From positions 2,666,001 to 2,730,000 of the forward strand of contig NZ_CP072844.1 of the NCBI RefSeq assembly GCF_017948405.1: a stretch of DNA of 64,000 bases. Direction: 5' to 3'. Position 1 is the first letter of the stretch; every line of letters begins with the position of its first letter. The DNA is from Psychrosphaera aestuarii (GTDB lineage: Bacteria > Pseudomonadota > Gammaproteobacteria > Enterobacterales > Alteromonadaceae). Positions 1 through 8,379 of the stretch are shown here, one piece after another. The position numbers and the translations under genes are program-made. The notes below the pieces were generated by a model that was given only the letters and a program-made list of their open reading frames with translations, was not told the origin of the DNA and ran no database searches.

Positions 1-2
1 TA

Positions 3-266
3 TTAACCTTACACGCCGCTTGGAAAATCGATACATTAGGGGTTAAACAAGCAATGACTGAAATATCGAGTATTAAGGTTGTGGTGCCTAATATGTTACA
101 ACAAGTAAGTGACATGGCGGTGCAAATATTTGGCGGAGCTGGAGTTTGTTCAGACCATCCTGTAGCCAGCTTTAACCAGATGGGACGTATCCTTAGGTTA
201 GCCGATGGTCCTGATGAGGTTCATATGGGCATGGTTTCTCGCTTAGAGTTAGCAAAGTACAAATAG
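3..266 (+). CDS. Acyl-CoA dehydrogenase, C-terminal end (partial)
   Basis: The reading frame is open from the window edge, so only about the last 87 residues are present and the true start lies upstream. The visible part has the C-terminal helix pattern of the FAD-dependent acyl-CoA dehydrogenase family, including a Q-I-F-G-G-A-G-V stretch (about 30 residues into the internal-Met segment) followed by S-D-H-P and a final helix with D-E-V-H. In the family this region forms the C-terminal helical domain that contacts FAD across the dimer. It oxidises acyl-CoA to enoyl-CoA in fatty acid or branched-chain degradation; the substrate cannot be read from this fragment. Six bases separate it from the next SDR gene, so it heads the same operon. 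Confidence 0.8.
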   Translation, partial: LTLHAAWKIDTLGVKQAMTEISSIKVVVPNMLQQVSDMAVQIFGGAGVCSDHPVASFNQMGRILRLADGPDEVHMGMVSRLELAKYK

Positions 267-272
267 GTAATC

Positions 273-1115
273 GTGATGAAAAAGACCCGTTACTTGATCA
301 CAGGTGGCGCTTCCGGGCTAGGTAAATCCTTAGCTTTAGCACTGGCCAAACAAAATCAAGCTGAATTGAAAATATGTATTGCCGATGTAAACGATGAGCG
401 TGGTGAAGCGGCTGTTAAAGAGTTAACTAACCTTGGTGCAGAAGCTTTTTATCAACGTTGTGATATCACCGATATGCAAGATGTTTCTGAATTGTATAAT
501 GCTGTTAATACTAAGTGGCAAGGCGTTGATGTAGTTTATAACAATGCTGGAGTTGCGACAGGAGGTTCGCTGCAAAGCGAATCTATTGAGCAATGGCAGT
601 GGATTTTGGATGTCAATTTACTTGGTATGGTGCGGGTTAGTCAGGTGTTCCTTGAGGGCTTTAAAGCCCAGGGACACGGACATTTCGTAAACATAGCGTC
701 ACAAGCAGGGTTAACTCCCATACCTCTAATGAGTAGTTACAACTCCGTAAAGTCGGCTGTAATTGCTTTGTCTGAAACAATGAAATTAGAGCTTGCTCAG
801 TACAATGTCGATGTGAGTGTGGTTTGTCCGAGTTTCTTCAAAACCAACCTAGATGAGTCGTTGCGCACGTCTGAAGCATCGGTCGGTAATTTGATGAATA
901 AACTGTTTGAGAGAGCGAAGCTTTCCTCAGATCAGGTTGCACAAACCATCGTGAACAAAGTTAACCAAGGTCAGTTTTTGATCTTAACTCACAAAGAAGG
1001 CATTAAAGCTTATCGATTGAAAAAGTTGATGCCTATCAATTGGTATCTATCCATGATGTTAAAACAAACTAAGGCTTTGTTAAAAAAGGGCCAGTCGTTA
1101 AGCAGGGAACAATAA
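273..1115 (+). CDS. SDR family oxidoreductase
   Basis: A 280-residue classical short-chain dehydrogenase/reductase. The N-terminus carries the cofactor-binding glycine motif (T-G-G-A-S-G-L-G, about residues 10-17), then a D-I-T motif, N-N-A-G near residue 90, a catalytic Ser in the I-A-S-Q-A-G segment and Y-N-S-V-K as the Tyr-x-x-x-Lys pair near residue 158. It should oxidise or reduce a hydroxy/keto substrate with NAD(P)(H) in the cytoplasm. The start is either GTG at 273 or the directly following ATG at 276. It is one base from the phosphotransferase gene downstream, which implies co-transcription in an acyl-CoA/lipid operon. The substrate is unknown. Confidence 0.85.
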   Translation: MMKKTRYLITGGASGLGKSLALALAKQNQAELKICIADVNDERGEAAVKELTNLGAEAFYQRCDITDMQDVSELYNAVNTKWQGVDVVYNNAGVATGGSLQSESIEQWQWILDVNLLGMVRVSQVFLEGFKAQGHGHFVNIASQAGLTPIPLMSSYNSVKSAVIALSETMKLELAQYNVDVSVVCPSFFKTNLDESLRTSEASVGNLMNKLFERAKLSSDQVAQTIVNKVNQGQFLILTHKEGIKAYRLKKLMPINWYLSMMLKQTKALLKKGQSLSREQ

Positions 1116-1116
1116 C

Positions 1117-2190
1117 ATGAATCAAGCTATTTTAGACCAAGCCAAAGCCGTGCGTACAGGTGAAGAGCTTCCTACAGATAAAATAGACAACTGGTTGAAG
1201 CGAACTTTACCTCACTTATCAGGGGTGCCAGAGGTAACTCAATATTCCGGAGGCGCGTCAAATTGGACCTATTGTTTAGATTATGACGATACTTCCCTTA
1301 TTTTACGCCGGGGTCCAGAAGGAACAAAAGCAAAAGGCGCACACGATATGGGACGAGAGTATCGTCTGCAAGAAGCGCTTCAGCCGGTTTATCAATACGT
1401 GCCAAATATGCTGGCCTTTTGTGATGATAACGATGTCGTTGGTGCCGATTTTTATGTAATGGAAAAGTTAACGGGCATTATTCCTCGAAAGAACTTACCT
1501 AGAGGGCTAACTACTACGCCTGAAAAAACCGAACAACTGTGTAAAAACGTTTTGGATTGCTTGGTTGAACTGCACAAGGTTGATTACAAAAAGGCTGGAT
1601 TGGATCACTTAGGTAAAGGCGTAGGATATACCCAACGTCAAATAGAGGGCTGGTCAGAGCGTTATACTAAAGCGAAAACATGGAATGTGCCTTCCGGAAA
1701 GTTTGTTATTAATTGGCTAAAGAACAACATGCCTGAAAATGAAACCATTTGTTTAACCCATAATGATTTCCGTTTTGACAATGTCGTTTTAGACCCAAAT
1801 GATTATACCAAGGTGTTGGGGGTACTTGATTGGGAGTTAGCTACGTTAGGTGATCCTTTGATGGACTTAGGTAATACGCTAGCGTATTGGGTTGAGTCGG
1901 ATGATGACTTCTTGGCACAGGGAAGTCGACGCCAGCCAACTCATTTAAAAGGCATGTTAACTCGCAAGCAAGTCGTAGAGTATTACTGTGACAAGATGGG
2001 AATAGAGGTAAACGACTTCACCTTTTATGAGGTTTATGGTTTATTCAGATTAGCTGGAATCGTCCAGCAAATTTACTATCGTTATCACCATGGGCAAACG
2101 AATAACCCTGCATTTAAACACTTCTGGGTATTTGTTCATTATCTATTACACCGCTGCAAAAAAGCGATCAAGGCACAAGGGCGTAAATAA
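1117..2190 (+). CDS. APH-type phosphotransferase family protein (ACAD10/11-like)
   Basis: A 357-residue aminoglycoside-phosphotransferase-fold protein. The Brenner catalytic motif is L-T-H-N-D-F-R-F-D-N (about residues 213-222) and the Mg-binding motif is V-L-D-W-E-L-A-T-L-G-D-P (about residues 237-248), both typical of the bacterial relatives of the kinase domain of ACAD10/ACAD11. In those animal proteins the kinase phosphorylates 4-hydroxy acyl-CoAs so that the fused acyl-CoA dehydrogenase can remove the phosphate. The presence of an acyl-CoA dehydrogenase two genes upstream fits that role and argues against antibiotic resistance. Its stop codon overlaps the start of the next gene (TAATG), indicating translational coupling. 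Confidence 0.8.
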   Translation: MNQAILDQAKAVRTGEELPTDKIDNWLKRTLPHLSGVPEVTQYSGGASNWTYCLDYDDTSLILRRGPEGTKAKGAHDMGREYRLQEALQPVYQYVPNMLAFCDDNDVVGADFYVMEKLTGIIPRKNLPRGLTTTPEKTEQLCKNVLDCLVELHKVDYKKAGLDHLGKGVGYTQRQIEGWSERYTKAKTWNVPSGKFVINWLKNNMPENETICLTHNDFRFDNVVLDPNDYTKVLGVLDWELATLGDPLMDLGNTLAYWVESDDDFLAQGSRRQPTHLKGMLTRKQVVEYYCDKMGIEVNDFTFYEVYGLFRLAGIVQQIYYRYHHGQTNNPAFKHFWVFVHYLLHRCKKAIKAQGRK

Positions 2191-2888
2191 TGGCTGCGAT
2201 CTATTTAATAAGGCATGGCCAAGCTAATACCAAGTCGGCTGACTACGATATGTTGTCTGACTTAGGTAAAGAGCAAGCTAAACTAATAGCTCAACCCTTG
2301 GCTGATAAATGTATCTCCCCCGATTCTTTAACTATAGGTGGCATGAAGCGGCACCAACAAACCGCTGACTTAGCCTTGTCATCTTGCCAAGTTGATGCCG
2401 ATAAAGCGTTGAAAGATATAGGTTGGAATGAGTACGACCATCAAGCCATTTTGGCGGGGTTAGACGAGAGATTGAGAACACCTGAAGGTATTCGGCAGTA
2501 CTTCATTGAAAACAATCTGCAAAAACATCAATTTCGCACTGTGTTTATTGAGGCCATGCACAAGTGGATGAAATCTAACAATTGCGAAATTTATCCTGAG
2601 TCTTGGCAAGAGTTTTCCAATAGGGTTGAGAAAGCTTTCGACTCTGTTTTAGACAAGGTAGAGCAAAACCACTTTGTCTTCACCTCTGGTGGCCCAATTA
2701 GCTTAGTTGTTGCTAGATTATTAGGACTTGATAAAGAACAGTTTATGACGATTAACTGGAATTTGGTCAATGCTGGCATAACTAAAATATTAGTGAATAA
2801 ACAGACAGGGCAATTGAGTTTGTCCTGTTTGAATGAACATACAATCTTTGACAAAGAAGAGCACAGAAACAAGCTCTCATACACTTAA
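2190..2888 (+). CDS. Histidine phosphatase family protein
   Basis: A 232-residue member of the phosphoglycerate-mutase-like histidine phosphatase superfamily. The N-terminus has the phospho-accepting L-I-R-H-G-Q motif (His about residue 9), and a second catalytic-site segment T-S-G-G-P lies near residue 168, where SixA/PhoE-like enzymes have S-H-G-G. The usual second His is therefore replaced by Ser, as happens in several subfamilies. It starts inside the stop codon of the APH-type kinase gene, so a kinase and a phosphatase are translationally coupled; acting on the same metabolite is an inference. The substrate is unknown. Confidence 0.75.
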   Translation: MAAIYLIRHGQANTKSADYDMLSDLGKEQAKLIAQPLADKCISPDSLTIGGMKRHQQTADLALSSCQVDADKALKDIGWNEYDHQAILAGLDERLRTPEGIRQYFIENNLQKHQFRTVFIEAMHKWMKSNNCEIYPESWQEFSNRVEKAFDSVLDKVEQNHFVFTSGGPISLVVARLLGLDKEQFMTINWNLVNAGITKILVNKQTGQLSLSCLNEHTIFDKEEHRNKLSYT

Positions 2889-2920
2889 CTTCAGCTGTAA
2901 ATACTAAAAAGAGAAATCAC

Positions 2921-3670
2921 ATGTTGAGAAAGAATATTTTAATAACGGGTGCAAGCTCAGGGCTAGGCAAAGGCATGGCAATTGAATTTGCCAAACAGGG
3001 AGCTAATTTGGCTTTGTGTGCCAGACGAGTCGAAAGGCTTGAAGATCTTAAAAAAGAGTTGGAGCAGGTTAACCCTAATATCAAGGTTTATATCGACAGT
3101 TTGGATGTAAACGATCACGAAGCCGTATTTACTGTCTTTGAAAAGTTTAAGCAGAAAATGGGGTCATTAGATAGAGTGATCGTAAATGCAGGTATGGGAA
3201 AAGGAGCTTCTATCGGTACAGGTTATTTCCATGCAAATAAACAAACCGCAGAAACTAATTTTGTCGCTGCCATTGCGCAAGCAGAAGCGGCAATGACTAT
3301 TTTTAGAGAGCAAAATGCTGGCCATTTGGTGACGATTTCTTCCATTAGTGCGGTAAGGGGATTCCGCCGAGCAATGACTGTTTACGCAGCAACAAAAGCG
3401 GCCATTACGTCATTGTCTGAGGGAATAAGAATTGACGTGATGAATACGCCAATAAAAGTGAGTTGTGTTCATCCTGGATTTATCCGAAGTGAGATTAACG
3501 AAACGGTGGAAAAAGTCCCATTTATTGTAGATACAGAAACGGGGTGTAAAGCCTTGGTTAAAGCTATCAATAAAGAAAAAGCCAACAGTTATGTACCATC
3601 GTGGCCGTGGGCAATTTTGCAGTGGGTACTACGAATTGCACCACTTTTTGTGATCCGGAAAATGAGCTGA
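2921..3670 (+). CDS. SDR family oxidoreductase
   Basis: A 249-residue short-chain dehydrogenase. It has the N-terminal T-G-A-S-S-G-L-G nucleotide-binding motif (residues 9-16), N-A-G near residue 90, a catalytic Ser in the T-I-S-S-I-S segment and Y-A-A-T-K as the catalytic Tyr/Lys pair near residue 154. The P-G-F motif after it (H-P-G-F-I) is standard for the family. A 32-base gap with an AGAG element before the ATG separates it from the histidine phosphatase gene, so it is probably the last gene of the operon. The C-terminus is rich in Trp and hydrophobic residues, which may indicate membrane association or a lipid substrate. It is distinct from the SDR encoded at the operon start. Confidence 0.83.
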   Translation: MLRKNILITGASSGLGKGMAIEFAKQGANLALCARRVERLEDLKKELEQVNPNIKVYIDSLDVNDHEAVFTVFEKFKQKMGSLDRVIVNAGMGKGASIGTGYFHANKQTAETNFVAAIAQAEAAMTIFREQNAGHLVTISSISAVRGFRRAMTVYAATKAAITSLSEGIRIDVMNTPIKVSCVHPGFIRSEINETVEKVPFIVDTETGCKALVKAINKEKANSYVPSWPWAILQWVLRIAPLFVIRKMS

Positions 3671-3873
3671 TTTTAACGTTCTCATTTATATCCCATTCTA
3701 ACCGTTCTTGCACTTAGCTTGAATAAATCCTATGGAGCTCTTTTGAATAATTCTCTGCTAGCTGAAGTTAACGGGCGTGATTCATAATTCTATTTTCAGG
3801 TTTGAACCCAATCAACCAAAAATCGGATGTTATTAAACGTTTTGCCAAACTCTATACTTCTAAGCTCTCCGTT

Positions 3874-4540
3874 TCATGTGAATGGTTTGCGAGGTGAAAT
3901 TTTGACTTTATCAATTCGGTAACCTCTTAGTTTTGAAGAATACTTATCGGCCGATAATTCTTCTTCAAACATGGCTGGCACGACATGGCTGTAATGCTGT
4001 TCTATCATGGCGGTACTGGTATCACATTGTTTTGCCTTTACGCACTTTGATTTTAAAACGAACGTTATGGTCTTGCCGTGTCATTTCTATATCGCCCCAG
4101 TAAAAGCCGCCCTTCTCGTTCCAACCTCACCACCTTTAGATGTTAAAACTGGAACTTGTGCAACAATCATCCACTTGCGATCAATAGCTTCCTTGAACAC
4201 CATTTGCAGTGCAACATTGTGAGTCATTAAGGTGGACTTTGATAATTGCCTGCCATTTTGCTCAAAGCGCCATTTGTCAAACAATCGTATTTTGTCTTGG
4301 TCGATCGAAGTAACAAATAGTTTGCCAAAATACGGGATGTGATATTTATCTAACGCCTGAATGTAATCTTTATAACTTACCTTGCCAGCTTTCAAGTCGA
4401 GTTGATTTTGAAGGTAGACGTAGAAGCCGTCTACTATGTCATGTCGTTGAATTTGTGTTGTCATAAATTCCAATATGACAGCGAGATGTTGATTTGCAAA
4501 GTGTTTAAAATTGCTCTGTAAGCGTTGATTTTATTGACAT
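3874..4540 (-). pseudogene. Degenerate tyrosine-recombinase (integrase) gene
   Basis: Reading the minus strand in three frames recovers pieces of one phage/ICE-type integrase. An ATG at 4540 opens M-S-I-K-S-T-L-T-E-Q-F. One base too many in a T-run near 4510 shifts the frame into K-H-F-A-N-Q-H-L and then about 128 residues of the core-binding domain (to 4087), ending K-G-G-E-V-G-T-R-R-A-A-F. The frame then jumps to W-G-D-I-E-M-T-R-Q-D-H (about 4098-4040), and jumps again to D-T-S-T-A-M-I-E-Q-H-Y-S-H-V (about 4010), which carries the nucleophile Tyr, and runs to a TGA at 3874-3876. The segments holding the catalytic Arg and the His-x-x-Arg box are missing, so the enzyme is dead. It sits next to a tRNA-Leu fragment, its presumed integration site. 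Confidence 0.85.
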
Positions 4541-4558
4541 CAATTTAGACACTTTGTA

Positions 4559-4611
4559 TTCAAAATCCGTTGCCTTCGGGCGTGGCGGTTCAAGTCCGCC
4601 CACCGGTACCA
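4559..4611 (+). other. 3' half of tRNA-Leu(CAA): attachment-site scar
   Basis: From 4559 the sequence reads as a class II leucine tRNA starting at the anticodon loop (TTCAAAA, anticodon CAA). It then has a variable arm with a TTCG-capped stem, a T-arm (GGCGG-TTCAAGT-CCGCC), the acceptor 3' strand CACCGGT and an encoded ACCA end. The matching 5' half (expected to begin GCCGGTG) is absent upstream, so this is not a functional tRNA. Duplication of a tRNA 3' end is what tyrosine-recombinase elements leave at one attachment site, and a broken integrase begins 18 bases away. I read this as an att remnant. Confidence 0.8.
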
Positions 4612-4641
4612 CTTACTTATATTTTTACTATGAGTAAAAGC

Positions 4642-4676
4642 AACCGACTTAATCAGCAATGAAAGTCGGTTTTTTT
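4642..4676 (+). terminator. Rho-independent terminator
   Basis: AACCGACTT pairs with AAGTCGGTT around an 11-13 base loop and is followed by a run of seven T. It lies 30 bases after the tRNA-Leu 3' fragment and was probably the terminator of that tRNA gene. Confidence 0.75.
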
Positions 4677-4859
4677 GTATCTATTTTTTATATCCCACCC
4701 GCAATTCAGCCATAAAAATAGGCTATTCACGGTTTTTTCAGTCTTGTTTATATTTAGTTGTTATAGGATTACTTTCTCAATTTTTACAATACGAAATTTG
4801 TTTAGAAATAGTCTTTTATGATTTGCTAATTTTATTTTACTGCCTGGAAATTAATTAAA

Positions 4860-5786
4860 ATGAAAAACTTTGGTCGTTGTATCTTTGCTACTTTGCTATT
4901 GTCGACAGTCTTATCCACTAGTGTTTTAGCTAACAAAGAAACTAATGTCGCTTCTCTAAAACAATTCGAAGTAGCGACATGGAATGTTGAACATTTAGCT
5001 TTTCCGATAAATCAAGGCTGTCGCCCAAGAGACGCGCGAGAGTTCAATGAACTAAAAGGCTATGCCAATTCATTAACAGCCGACATTATTGCATTTCAAG
5101 AAGTTAGCTCTTATGAAGCAGTCGAGAATTTATTCCCTAGCTCCGATTGGCAAATATTTGTATCACAGCGAGCTGATACCAAATCATACGACTGTAGAAA
5201 GTCTGGCTTTAAATCAACACAACAAAAAGTGGCTTTTGCGGTCCGAAAAGCACTCAATGTAAAACAAATCACCACTCTTGATGAATTTGGTATTGATAAC
5301 CCAGGATTACGTCATGGGTTAGAACTAACGGTAGAATCATCACTTGGTGACATTACGATACTAAATGTACATATGAAAAGCGGTTGCTTTGTTGATGACT
5401 TTACAAAAAAAGACTCCCGAGCATGTAAAACGTTAGCAAAGCAAGTGCCTGTGCTCGATGGATGGATTGAGAAAAAAGAGAAACAAGGAACACCCTATAT
5501 TGTTTTAGGTGATTTTAATCATCGCTTGTCAGCAAAAAATAATTACCTTGCGGATATATTGAAAAACAATTCAGACAACTCTGCTTCGACAATGCAATTA
5601 ACAACTCAAGACTCAGTTGGTTGCCACCCTCGTTATCCGGCTCCTATCGACCATATCATCTTGGGTAATGTAGACCCATCTAGCGTCAATAAAAAAGTCG
5701 TTGTCTACCCATATAAAAATATGGATCCTAAAGCTATGTTGAGCGATCACTGTGCCGTTTCGTTGTCGATAACGCCTGTCAAATAA
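4860..5786 (+). CDS. Secreted endonuclease/exonuclease/phosphatase (EEP) family protein
   Basis: A 308-residue protein with an N-terminal signal peptide (hydrophobic stretch about residues 8-24, ending A-N) that directs it to the periplasm or outside the cell. The EEP metal-dependent hydrolase fold is shown by T-W-N-V-E-H near residue 40, F-Q-E-V near residue 79 (catalytic Glu), a N-V-H-M segment, G-D-F-N-H-R near residue 220 and the C-terminal S-D-H-C (Asp-His pair). Members cleave phosphodiester bonds in nucleic acids, phosphoinositides or sphingomyelin; the substrate cannot be fixed here. Several Cys residues in the mature part fit an exported protein. It stands alone, downstream of the integration scar. 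Confidence 0.8.
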   Translation: MKNFGRCIFATLLLSTVLSTSVLANKETNVASLKQFEVATWNVEHLAFPINQGCRPRDAREFNELKGYANSLTADIIAFQEVSSYEAVENLFPSSDWQIFVSQRADTKSYDCRKSGFKSTQQKVAFAVRKALNVKQITTLDEFGIDNPGLRHGLELTVESSLGDITILNVHMKSGCFVDDFTKKDSRACKTLAKQVPVLDGWIEKKEKQGTPYIVLGDFNHRLSAKNNYLADILKNNSDNSASTMQLTTQDSVGCHPRYPAPIDHIILGNVDPSSVNKKVVVYPYKNMDPKAMLSDHCAVSLSITPVK

Positions 5787-6134
5787 GCACCTCTCTTAAA
5801 ATAACATGCAGATCGGCCAATGGCTGGTCTGTGTGTGTTTTGGCTTCACAATATATTTAGAGTCTTATAACCAACAGACAAGATGTATAAAGTGAGTTCG
5901 ACCTATCGAACAGTGCCATTATTAACCACTTATCATTAAAGTTAGTCTTTTGAGGCATTCTTCTATTATTTTTATCAGAATAACAGACCATGCCAATTCT
6001 CAATTTTTGATATAAAACACGGTCGCTAAGGTATTTTCTTACGCGGTTTATTTTTAAGAATTTCAAGCAAGTTAAAAAATCTACGTCTACACTTTCATGG
6101 TCTAATTCAAATCAAACACACATTAAATAGGCTT
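5787..6134. other. Intergenic region, 348 bases
   Basis: Apart from the hairpin at 5810-5841 I see no gene here. A 69-codon minus-strand frame exists (5857-6066) but has no recognisable domain, no clear ribosome-binding site and no conserved composition. The promoter of the downstream chemoreceptor gene should lie in the last 100 bases, but no strong -35/-10 pair stands out. Confidence 0.5.
5810..5841 (+). terminator. Probable terminator of the EEP gene
   Basis: AGATCGGCC pairs with GGCTGGTCT over nine base pairs (two of them G-U) with a three-base loop, 24 bases after the stop codon. It is followed by a T/G-rich tract ending TTTT. The imperfect T-run lowers confidence. Confidence 0.5.
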
Positions 6135-7670
6135 ATGAATAAACGAAACACCCAAATCATTAATGAAGAAGTCACTTTTTCTGACAGCGAAGAATTAGTC
6201 TCTACCACCGACTTACGCGGTGTTATAACCTACGCAAATGATGCGTTTTGTCGAGTTTCAGGCTTTAGTTACGATGAGTTGGTGGGTAAAAACCATAACC
6301 TAGTCAGACACCCAGATATGCCAAAAGAGGCCTTTGCTGACTTATGGAGCAATGTACAACAAGGTCGCTCATGGCGTGGCGCCGTAAAAAACCGTTGTAA
6401 AGATGGCCGCTATTATTGGGTTGATGCGTTTGTTACCCCTATTTACGAAGGTGGGAAAGTTATAGGTTTTCAATCGGTTAGAACCAACCTAAACAAAGAT
6501 TTAAGAATATCTGCTGAATCTGCATATTCAAAAATGAAAGCTGGAAAATCTGTTACTAATCCACTTGATTTATTTAACACTCGACTTACGATTTATGCAG
6601 TGCTTGCTTTGGCGTTGATCTACGTAACAACCATAGTGCCTCTTGCGGCTATTGGTTTTCTAATTTTACCTTTTATCACTTTTAAGCATGAATTAATCGA
6701 GTTCCCACAGCTTAGCGAATCAATAAAAAAACAGTCGGATAGTATTTCTCGCCTTATTTACAGTGGTAATTCAACACTTAGTAGCTTTGACTTCCAACAA
6801 AAAATATTAAAAGGTAAGGTTAATACAATTTTAGGCAGAGTTTTAGACAATAGCTCAGAGCTAAATCAGCGAACTCATGAGCTTGAAAAAGCTTCGCACT
6901 TATCAAAACAAGGTGTTGAGCGCGAAACTGAAGAGTTGCATTTGGTATCTACTGCAGTAGAAGAAATGGTAGCGACTATTGATGAAGTCGCTAAAAATAC
7001 CACTAGTACTAACGAAAAAGTTCGATTCGCCCATACAAACTGTGAAAAAGCGAGTTCAGTCATGGGCGAGACCATGGTTCAAGTTAATGCGCTTGCCGTA
7101 GAAGTTTCTAAATCAGCCAATTCCGCGACTGAATTAGCCAGTGAAGCAGAAAAGATTGGTGGGATTATGCAAGAAATTCAGGGCATTGCTGACCAAACAA
7201 ACTTGCTAGCATTAAATGCTGCAATCGAGGCGGCTCGTGCTGGTGAACATGGACGTGGTTTTTCAGTAGTCGCTGATGAAGTAAGAGCGCTTTCAAGTCG
7301 GACCCATGGCGCAACAGAGCAAATCCAAAAATCAATTTCTGAAATTCAATCTGTTTTACTCTCATGGTCAGACATGATGGATAAAGGTAAGGACTCTGCT
7401 GAAGTCTGTGTTTTAAAAGCCGAGCAGTCTCAAACAATGGTACAAGAAGTATATCAGTCGATTGCTGATATCTCGGATCTTGCTATTCAAATATCTACAG
7501 CTGCAGAAGAACAAAGCTTAGTGTCACAGGAAATAAGTCAAAACATCATTAACATTAGTGACGCATCTCAAAATAATCTAACACAAGCCGAATCAGTCTT
7601 ATCATCAAGTTCAGAGATAAGTATCCGAACGGAAAAATTAGCGTCTATGGCACTGACTTTTAAAGAGTGA
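6135..7670 (+). CDS. PAS-containing methyl-accepting chemotaxis protein (Aer-like)
   Basis: A 511-residue chemoreceptor. An N-terminal PAS domain (about residues 15-120) has the Aer-type pattern, with [19 protein letters not shown] and W-R-G-A-V-K-N-R motifs. In Aer this fold binds FAD and senses redox state. A hydrophobic hairpin at about residues 150-178 anchors it to the inner membrane without a periplasmic domain. The C-terminal coiled-coil signalling domain (about 230-511) contains the highly conserved hairpin tip [20 protein letters not shown], which contacts CheA and CheW. It should drive energy or oxygen taxis. It is monocistronic and followed by a strong hairpin. Confidence 0.9.
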   Translation: MNKRNTQIINEEVTFSDSEELVSTTDLRGVITYANDAFCRVSGFSYDELVGKNHNLVRHPDMPKEAFADLWSNVQQGRSWRGAVKNRCKDGRYYWVDAFVTPIYEGGKVIGFQSVRTNLNKDLRISAESAYSKMKAGKSVTNPLDLFNTRLTIYAVLALALIYVTTIVPLAAIGFLILPFITFKHELIEFPQLSESIKKQSDSISRLIYSGNSTLSSFDFQQKILKGKVNTILGRVLDNSSELNQRTHELEKASHLSKQGVERETEELHLVSTAVEEMVATIDEVAKNTTSTNEKVRFAHTNCEKASSVMGETMVQVNALAVEVSKSANSATELASEAEKIGGIMQEIQGIADQTNLLALNAAIEAARAGEHGRGFSVVADEVRALSSRTHGATEQIQKSISEIQSVLLSWSDMMDKGKDSAEVCVLKAEQSQTMVQEVYQSIADISDLAIQISTAAEEQSLVSQEISQNIINISDASQNNLTQAESVLSSSSEISIRTEKLASMALTFKE

Positions 7671-7675
7671 TCATA

Positions 7676-7727
7676 AAAAGCGAGAGCCTCCCTACAGTGA
7701 CTCATAATCATGGTAGGTCTCGCTTTT
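7676..7727. terminator. Bidirectional terminator hairpin
   Basis: AAAAGCGAGA pairs with TCTCGCTTTT, with an inner CCTACAGTGACTCATAATCATGGTAGG segment that can pair further (CCTAC/GTAGG). A and T runs on both flanks suit termination of the chemoreceptor gene from the left and the CBS gene from the right, which converge here. Confidence 0.7.
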
Positions 7728-7758
7728 GCGCATTAAACTAATTGATTTAAAACTAGTC

Positions 7759-8322
7759 TTATAAACTATTAATCACATCATAAAGTTGAACAAATGAAGT
7801 CCTTGCCGCTAAATTAATCGGTAGGTGTAACTTCCTCGCGATGTCACTTGACGATATTACACCTCTAATTTGATGAAGACTTCTATCAACAACCAAGCAA
7901 TGCCTTAACCCATAGCTTTGCAGGGCTATAACAACATCGTTTACCTTCGCTGTTTGTAGCTCATCAAAATCAAACGCATGCAAGTTATATTTAGACTGCA
8001 TCAAGTCTCTTACCAGTATCTCGTCTCGACGATTGCCATTGGCTACCTCAGAAACAATTCGCTGTTCATTTAGTTCGTTTGTGCTGATCAAGCCTAAAAA
8101 ATCCTCTTGAGACGAAACCACAATTTTCATTTGTACATGCGCTTTTTTCATTAATGCAAGTGCATCAATAGCCTTTGTATCACCACTAATGACCAGAGGC
8201 TCATGTTCACTAAAGTCCGTAAAAATATCTGTTGCGGGTGATGCTAATGTGGTTTTCTCGTAGATGTCTGGGGTGACAATATTGTCAAAATGTTCAATAT
8301 TATATAAATGTAAGTTTTTCAT
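7759..8322 (-). CDS. CBS-domain protein
   Basis: A 187-residue cytoplasmic protein with two CBS motifs. The first (about residues 42-100) includes I-S-G-D-T-K-A-I-D-A-L-A-L-M-K-K and G-L-I-S-T-N-E-L; the second (about 105-175) includes D-L-M-Q, D-V-V-I-A-L-Q-S-Y-G-L-R-H-C-L-V-V-D and G-V-I-S-S-S-D-I-A-R-K-L. CBS pairs form a Bateman module that binds adenine nucleotides such as AMP or ATP. No catalytic domain is fused, so it is a stand-alone sensor whose partner is not evident from the neighbours. A perfect small inverted repeat lies just before its ribosome-binding region. Confidence 0.8.
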   Translation of the reverse strand: MKNLHLYNIEHFDNIVTPDIYEKTTLASPATDIFTDFSEHEPLVISGDTKAIDALALMKKAHVQMKIVVSSQEDFLGLISTNELNEQRIVSEVANGNRRDEILVRDLMQSKYNLHAFDFDELQTAKVNDVVIALQSYGLRHCLVVDRSLHQIRGVISSSDIARKLHLPINLAARTSFVQLYDVINSL

Positions 8323-8335
8323 ATGTACCTCTAAG

Positions 8336-8350
8336 GCACTCGATGAGTGC
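8336..8350 (-). promoter_or_regulatory. Inverted repeat upstream of the CBS gene
   Basis: GCACTC-GAT-GAGTGC is a perfect six-base-pair inverted repeat 14 bases upstream of the CBS start codon and directly before the AGAGGT Shine-Dalgarno. It could be an operator or an mRNA hairpin affecting initiation. It lacks the T-run of a terminator. Function is inferred from position only. Confidence 0.35.
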
Positions 8351-8379
8351 TTAAAATTAATTAACGTAAAAATAATTTA

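Noticed and set aside
1117..2190. Aminoglycoside resistance gene
   Set aside because: The APH fold is shared, but the sequence type and the acyl-CoA dehydrogenase/SDR operon point to the ACAD10/11-like metabolic group.
4559..4611. Functional tRNA-Leu gene
   Set aside because: The 5' half (acceptor 5' strand and D-arm) is absent upstream, so no complete cloverleaf can form.
5857..6066. Possible 69-residue minus-strand protein
   Set aside because: No domain, no convincing ribosome-binding site and no neighbour context; probably chance.
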